Assembly: GCA_040223615.1 (NCBI GenBank)
Contig: JAVKFY010000056.1
Location: forward strand, 54,944-118,943
Source of the DNA: JAVKFY01 sp040223615
Lineage (GTDB): Bacteria; Pseudomonadota; Alphaproteobacteria; GCA-2731375
Direction of reading: 5' to 3'
Length of the DNA: 64,000 nt
The notes under the pieces are model-generated. The model was given only the letters and a program-made list of their open reading frames with translations, was not told where the DNA came from and made no database searches. Numbering within the stretch: position 1 is the stretch's first letter; every line of letters starts with the position of its first letter. Both the position numbers and the translations under genes were made by a program. Shown in pieces: positions 60,391 to 64,000 of this stretch.

Positions 60391-61142
60391 AGGTGGGCGC
60401 CGCCGAGATAGGCTTCCTGTACTTTCGGGTCGCCCTTGATCCTGTCGGGCAAACCTTCCGCGATCACCGTGCCCTGCGCCAGGACGGTGATCTTGCTGGC
60501 GAGCGAGAATACCACGTGCATGTCGTGTTCGATCACCACCATGGTGACGCCGCGCCCGGCGATGCGCTGCATCAGCTCGATGGTGTTGTTGGTGTCGGCC
60601 CGGGCCATGCCAGCGGTGGGCTCGTCGAGCAGCAGCAGCTTGGGCTCCTGTACCAGGCACATGGCCAGCTCCAGGCGGCGCTTGTCGCCGCGGCTGAGCT
60701 GACCGGCGATGTCGCTCGCCTTGCCGGCCAGGCCGACGTCTTCCAGCATCGCCATGGCATGGTCGCGGATGTCGGTCTCGCCACGCATCGCCCGCCAGGC
60801 CTTCAGCGTGAAGGCGCCGTCGCGCTTGGCGAAGGCTGGGATCATAACGTTCTCCAGCAGGCTCAGGTCGCCGAAGATTTCCGGTGTCTGGAACACCCGG
60901 GCAACCCCGGTCTGGTTGATCTGGTGCGGCTTCAAGCCAAGCAGCGAGCGGCCATCGAAGGTCACCGTCCCGGTGTCGGGCTCCAGTCGGCCGACGAAAC
61001 AATTCAGCAGGGTCGACTTGCCGGCGCCGTTGGGGCCGATGATGGCATGCACGGTCGCCGCCTCGACCTCGAGGTTGACCTCGTTCAGCGCCCGCAGGCC
61101 GCCGAACTGCTTGTTGACGTTCTGCACCGATAAGATGCTCAT
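60387..61142 (-). CDS. livG: Branched-chain-type ABC transporter ATPase LivG
   Basis: A 251-residue LivG ATPase: Walker A GPNGAGKST, Q-loop FQTPEIFGDLSLLEN, signature LSRGDKRRLELAM, Walker B LLLLDEPTAGMA and switch VIEHDMH. The signature LSRGDKR is a common LivG variant. It starts after a 70-base spacer with two hairpins that separates it from livM. Confidence 0.9.
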   Translation of the reverse strand: MSILSVQNVNKQFGGLRALNEVNLEVEAATVHAIIGPNGAGKSTLLNCFVGRLEPDTGTVTFDGRSLLGLKPHQINQTGVARVFQTPEIFGDLSLLENVMIPAFAKRDGAFTLKAWRAMRGETDIRDHAMAMLEDVGLAGKASDIAGQLSRGDKRRLELAMCLVQEPKLLLLDEPTAGMARADTNNTIELMQRIAGRGVTMVVIEHDMHVVFSLASKITVLAQGTVIAEGLPDRIKGDPKVQEAYLGGAHL

Positions 61143-61158
61143 GACCGTGCCCGGCGGG

Positions 61159-61177
61159 CTCGACGCAATGCGTCGAG
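61159..61177. repeat. 8-bp hairpin between livM and livG (livG-proximal)
   Basis: CTCGACGC (61159-61166) and GCGTCGAG (61170-61177) are separated by AAT. It lies 17 bases upstream of the livG start codon and would be near its ribosome site. Confidence 0.45.
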
Positions 61178-61194
61178 GGCCTGCCTTGAGTTAT

Positions 61195-61214
61195 GAGCGT
61201 GCTGTTGCGCGCTC
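61195..61214. repeat. Hairpin at the end of livM
   Basis: GAGCGTGC (61195-61202) and GCGCGCTC (61207-61214) pair with one mismatch (a G-T position) around TGTT. It overlaps the livM stop region, so it lies at the livM-livG junction. Confidence 0.35.
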
Positions 61215-62370
61215 ATGGCCGTGCCCCGGCACCGGCCGGCGTCGCTACGACCGCGCCGCCGCCGCCGCCGCGATGACGGAACCGCTGGCGAATGCGATTG
61301 AATCCTTCCATCAGGCCGCCCGGCAGGAAAATCACGATGATCATGAACAGCGCGCCCAGCGTCAGGTGCCAGCCCTCGCCCACGAACAGCGAGCTCACCG
61401 AGACCATGACGTACTGCAGCCCCTCGGGCAGGAAGTCGAACGCGGCCAACAGGATGCCCTCGTTGAAGGCGGAGAAGATGTTCTCGAAATACTTGATGAC
61501 GGCGGCGCCGATCACCGGGCCGAGCAGCGTGCCGGCGCCGCCGAGGATGGTCATCAGCACGACCTCGCCGGACGCCGTCCACTGCATCCGTTCCGCGCCG
61601 GCCAGCGGATCGGTCACCGCCAGCAGGCCGCCGGCGAGGCCGGCATACATGCCGGAAATGACGAACGCGGCCAGGGTGTAGGGCCGGGTGTTCAGGCCGG
61701 TGTAGTTCATCCTGTTCTGGTTCGACTTCACCGCGCGCAGCATCATGCCGAAGGGCGAGCGGAAGATGCGCTGCGAAATGAAGAAGCAGACGATCATCAG
61801 CACGGCGCAGAAGTAGAAGCCGGGGTAACCGGTCATGTCGATACCGAACAGATCGGACGACGGCAGTACCGCGCCGTAGTCGCGCCCGAAGGCGACGTCG
61901 AGCACGCGCGGGTCGGCCTGACGCAACTGGAGCCCGGTCTCGCCGTTGGTCAGCGGGGTGAGCACCGAGTAGGCCAGGTTGTAGCTCATCTGCGCGAAGG
62001 CCAGCGTCAGGATCGAAAAGTAGATGCCCGAGCGGCGCAGCGAGATCACGCCGATCAGCGCCGAAAAGACGCCGCCGACCAGGGTGGCGAAGATGATCGC
62101 GGGAATCGGGTTCATCGACAGCAGCTTGAAGGTCCACACCGCGGTGTAGGAGCCGACGCCGAGAAACGCCGCGTGGCCGAAAGACAGGTAACCGGTGAGC
62201 CCGAACAGGATGTTGAAGCCCATGGCGAAGATGCCGAATATGGCGAACTTCTGCAGCAGGTCGGGATAACCGGCGCCGATCGGCTGGCCGATTATCGGCC
62301 CGGCCAGCACCACGGCGGCGAAGCAGATCAGCACCAGCAGGTCGGTGCGCGGTGAACTGGCTCCGGTCAT
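61213..62370 (-). CDS. livM: Branched-chain-type ABC transporter permease LivM
   Basis: A 385-residue permease with features of LivM: AIFGIFAMGFNILFGLTGYLSFGHAAFLGVGSY near 45-78, ISLRRSGIYFSILTLAFAQM near 125-150, YTGLNTRPYTLAAFVISGMY and MTILGGAGTLLGPVIGAAV near 290. A Gly/Arg/Pro-rich, probably disordered C-terminal tail (GGGGGAVVATPAGAGARP) ends it. The ATG at 62370 is 3 bases after the livH stop. Confidence 0.9.
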   Translation of the reverse strand: MTGASSPRTDLLVLICFAAVVLAGPIIGQPIGAGYPDLLQKFAIFGIFAMGFNILFGLTGYLSFGHAAFLGVGSYTAVWTFKLLSMNPIPAIIFATLVGGVFSALIGVISLRRSGIYFSILTLAFAQMSYNLAYSVLTPLTNGETGLQLRQADPRVLDVAFGRDYGAVLPSSDLFGIDMTGYPGFYFCAVLMIVCFFISQRIFRSPFGMMLRAVKSNQNRMNYTGLNTRPYTLAAFVISGMYAGLAGGLLAVTDPLAGAERMQWTASGEVVLMTILGGAGTLLGPVIGAAVIKYFENIFSAFNEGILLAAFDFLPEGLQYVMVSVSSLFVGEGWHLTLGALFMIIVIFLPGGLMEGFNRIRQRFRHRGGGGGAVVATPAGAGARP

Positions 62371-62373
62371 CGC

Positions 62374-63402
62374 CTAGCTCTCCATCACGCCCTTGCGGCC
62401 GAGCAGGCCGCGCGGACGCACCAGCAGGATCACCACCGCGATCAGGTAGATGATGATCTGGTCGATGCCGGGCAGGATCTCCTTCACCTCGTTCATCGAG
62501 GCGAAGCTCTGCAGGATGCCGAGCGTGAAGCCGGCCAGCACGGCGCCGCCGAGCGAGCCCATGCCGCCGACCACGACGACGACGAAGCTCAGCACAAGGA
62601 AGTCCATGCCCATGTGGTAGTCGGGGCTGAGGATCGGCGTGTACATGGCGCCAGCCAGACCGGCGACGATGGCGGCGATGCCGAACACGATGGTGAAGCG
62701 GCGATCGATGTCGATGCCGAGCAGGCCGACGGTTTCGCGGTCGGCCATGCCGGCGCGCACCACCATGCCGAAGGTGGTGAACTGGAGGAAGGCGAACACC
62801 GCGCCGATCAGCGCCAGCGAGAACAGGAAGTAGATCAGCCGCCACAGCGGGTAGACGACGTTGCCGGCCTGGAAGCCGATGGCGACGCCGAAGTCGACCA
62901 TGCCCTTGGCGGCTTCCGGTGCCGGCTGCGGGATCGGGTTGGCGCCGTAGATCGACTTCACGATCTCCTGCAAGACGATCGCCAAGCCGAAGGTGACCAG
63001 GATCTGCTCGGCGTGCGGGCGCTTGTAGAAAAACCGGATCAGACCGCGCTCCATGGCCAGCCCGATCGCCAGCATCACCGGGATCGCGACCAGGATGGAT
63101 ACCGGGACGGCGTAGTCGAGCATGGTCGCGCCGAAGTCGCCGAACCACGTCTCGACATAGGGCGTGCGGATCTCCATCGGAGAGCCCCAGGCCGTCTTCT
63201 GGGTCGGATCGAGCGCGACCATCTCAAGGCTCAGCAACGCCTTGACGGTCACGGCGCAGAACGCGCCCAGCATGAACAGCGCGCCGTGCGCGAAGTTCAC
63301 CACGCCCAGCGTGCCGAAAATGATGGTCAGGCCCAACGCGATCAACGCGTAAGCGCCGCCCTTGTCCAGTCCGTTCAGGACCTGCAGCAGGATCGCGTCC
63401 AT
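62374..63402 (-). CDS. livH: Branched-chain-type ABC transporter permease LivH
   Basis: A 342-residue LivH permease. The N-terminal GLDKGGAYALIALGLTIIFG, FAHGALFMLGAF and GGMGSLGGAVLAGFTLGILQSF (near 295-316) are family signatures. A periplasmic insertion of roughly 50 residues after TM2 (ALDPTQKTAWGSPMEIRTPYVETWFG) makes it longer than the 290-residue standard. It follows the partial binding-protein gene by 88 bases and leads the permease-ATPase genes. Confidence 0.9.
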   Translation of the reverse strand: MDAILLQVLNGLDKGGAYALIALGLTIIFGTLGVVNFAHGALFMLGAFCAVTVKALLSLEMVALDPTQKTAWGSPMEIRTPYVETWFGDFGATMLDYAVPVSILVAIPVMLAIGLAMERGLIRFFYKRPHAEQILVTFGLAIVLQEIVKSIYGANPIPQPAPEAAKGMVDFGVAIGFQAGNVVYPLWRLIYFLFSLALIGAVFAFLQFTTFGMVVRAGMADRETVGLLGIDIDRRFTIVFGIAAIVAGLAGAMYTPILSPDYHMGMDFLVLSFVVVVVGGMGSLGGAVLAGFTLGILQSFASMNEVKEILPGIDQIIIYLIAVVILLVRPRGLLGRKGVMES

Positions 63403-63490
63403 CGCTCATCCGCCCCCGATAGTGCGACGCCGGCCGCCGCCCGCAATACTCGTACGCGCGGGCGACGACCGACAGCCTTTTGTCAGGCGG

Positions 63491-64000
63491 TCAGGCGGCG
63501 CCGTCGTTGTACGGGCCCAGTTCACCACCGAGCAGCGAGGCGGGATACTCGACCTGCGCACGCGGCGTGACCTCGACGACCTCGAGCACGTCGAACTTGG
63601 AGCTCGGATTCTCCTTGCCCTTCACCACCAGCACGTCCTTGAAGCACTGGTGATCCTCGGCGCGGTACTCGGTCGGGCCGTTGCCCAGGCCGTCGAACTT
63701 GAAGCCTTCCAGGGCCTTGCCCACGCCCGAGGGGCGGAAGGTGCCGGCACGCTGGCAGGCATCCGCGTACAGGATCGCCTGGCAGTAGGTGGTGTGCGCA
63801 GCCTGGCTCGGCGGGAAGCCGTACTTCTGGCCGAAGGACGTCACGAACGCCTTGGAGCCCTCGTCCTGCAGCGACCAGTGCCAGTTGGTGGAGCCGAAGA
63901 TGCCCTTCACGTTCTCGCCGGCGCCCTGCGCCATCAGGCGACTGTAGAGCGGCACGACGATGGCGAAGTCCTTGCCGTTGACTTGCTTGTCGCGCAGGCC
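63491..64000 (-). CDS. Branched-chain-type ABC substrate-binding protein (partial, C-terminal 169 residues)
   Basis: The frame is open to the end of the window (reading GLRDKQVNGKDFAIVV at the edge) and has 169 visible residues, the C-terminal lobe of a Peripla_BP_6 protein. Recognisable blocks are AAHTTYCQAILYADACQ and the tail FDVLEVVEVTPRAQVEYPA, typical of urea/amide-binding relatives of LivK. The N-terminal part with signal peptide lies outside the window. It heads the operon of the downstream livHMGF genes, which suggests its ligand is the substrate of that importer. Confidence 0.85.
   Translation of the reverse strand, partial: GLRDKQVNGKDFAIVVPLYSRLMAQGAGENVKGIFGSTNWHWSLQDEGSKAFVTSFGQKYGFPPSQAAHTTYCQAILYADACQRAGTFRPSGVGKALEGFKFDGLGNGPTEYRAEDHQCFKDVLVVKGKENPSSKFDVLEVVEVTPRAQVEYPASLLGGELGPYNDGAA

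Overview
The window reads as one continuous stretch of a high-GC, gene-dense proteobacterial chromosome. Codon use strongly favours G/C in third positions, spacing between genes is short, and start codons are a mix of ATG, GTG and TTG. The gene families (branched-chain-type ABC systems, ring-hydroxylating oxygenases, CoA-ester catabolism, ectoine hydrolase, a nitrile hydratase) suggest a free-living alphaproteobacterium, perhaps of Rhodospirillales type; this is inference from gene content, not a phylogenetic test. I recognise no rRNA, tRNA, CRISPR array, phage or transposase. The window is almost entirely catabolic genes, transporters and their regulators. The first gene (ilvD family) and the last (an ABC binding protein) run off the ends.

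Layout. 0-9.6 kb: end of a dihydroxyacid dehydratase, MsrA, an extradiol dioxygenase plus FAH-family hydrolase, a minus-strand operon (nitrile hydratase alpha and beta, RraA/HMG-aldolase family, Cys-less thiolase-fold protein, DUF35 partner), a universal stress protein and FtsH. 9.7-20.5 kb: an aromatic/alicyclic CoA-ester region holding a Rieske dioxygenase alpha/beta plus LigB-type ring-cleavage operon, an acyl-CoA dehydrogenase, a BadH-like dehydrogenase, a kinase-like protein, a MarR regulator in operon with a reductase and a luciferase-like oxidoreductase, a crotonase and an orphan ABC binding protein. Four similar operator-like sites (near 12.59, 14.59, 18.18 and 20.44 kb) tie this region together, one of them in front of the MarR gene itself. 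20.5-24.4 kb: ACMSD-type amidohydrolase, an orphan molybdenum hydroxylase large subunit and a cupin.

24.4-35.5 kb: a dipeptide-type ABC importer (binding protein, two permeases, one fused double ATPase) diverges from two M24-fold genes. One resembles DMSP lyase DddP but lacks key residues; the other is ectoine hydrolase DoeA. A Rieske oxygenase and an M20-like protein without most of its metal ligands follow. 35.5-50 kb: two complete branched-chain-type ABC importers surround a module of SDR, acyl-CoA ligase, AraC regulator and aldehyde dehydrogenase. 50-57.7 kb: alpha/beta hydrolase, class III CoA-transferase, D-aminoacylase-like amidohydrolase and HyuA/HyuB. 57.8-64 kb: an FAD aromatic hydroxylase and a third branched-chain-type ABC importer.

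How it fits together: the importers probably supply organic acids, amides or aromatic acids. Nitrile hydratase, amidohydrolases and HyuAB open C-N bonds; acyl-CoA ligase and CoA-transferase activate acids; oxygenases, dehydrogenases, crotonase, thiolase-fold protein and FAH hydrolase break rings and chains. No single substrate can be assigned from sequence. The most unusual items are the four-site MarR-linked operator family, the altered DddP-like protein, the M20 pseudoenzyme beside a Rieske oxygenase, and a LivF whose Walker A lysine is arginine.
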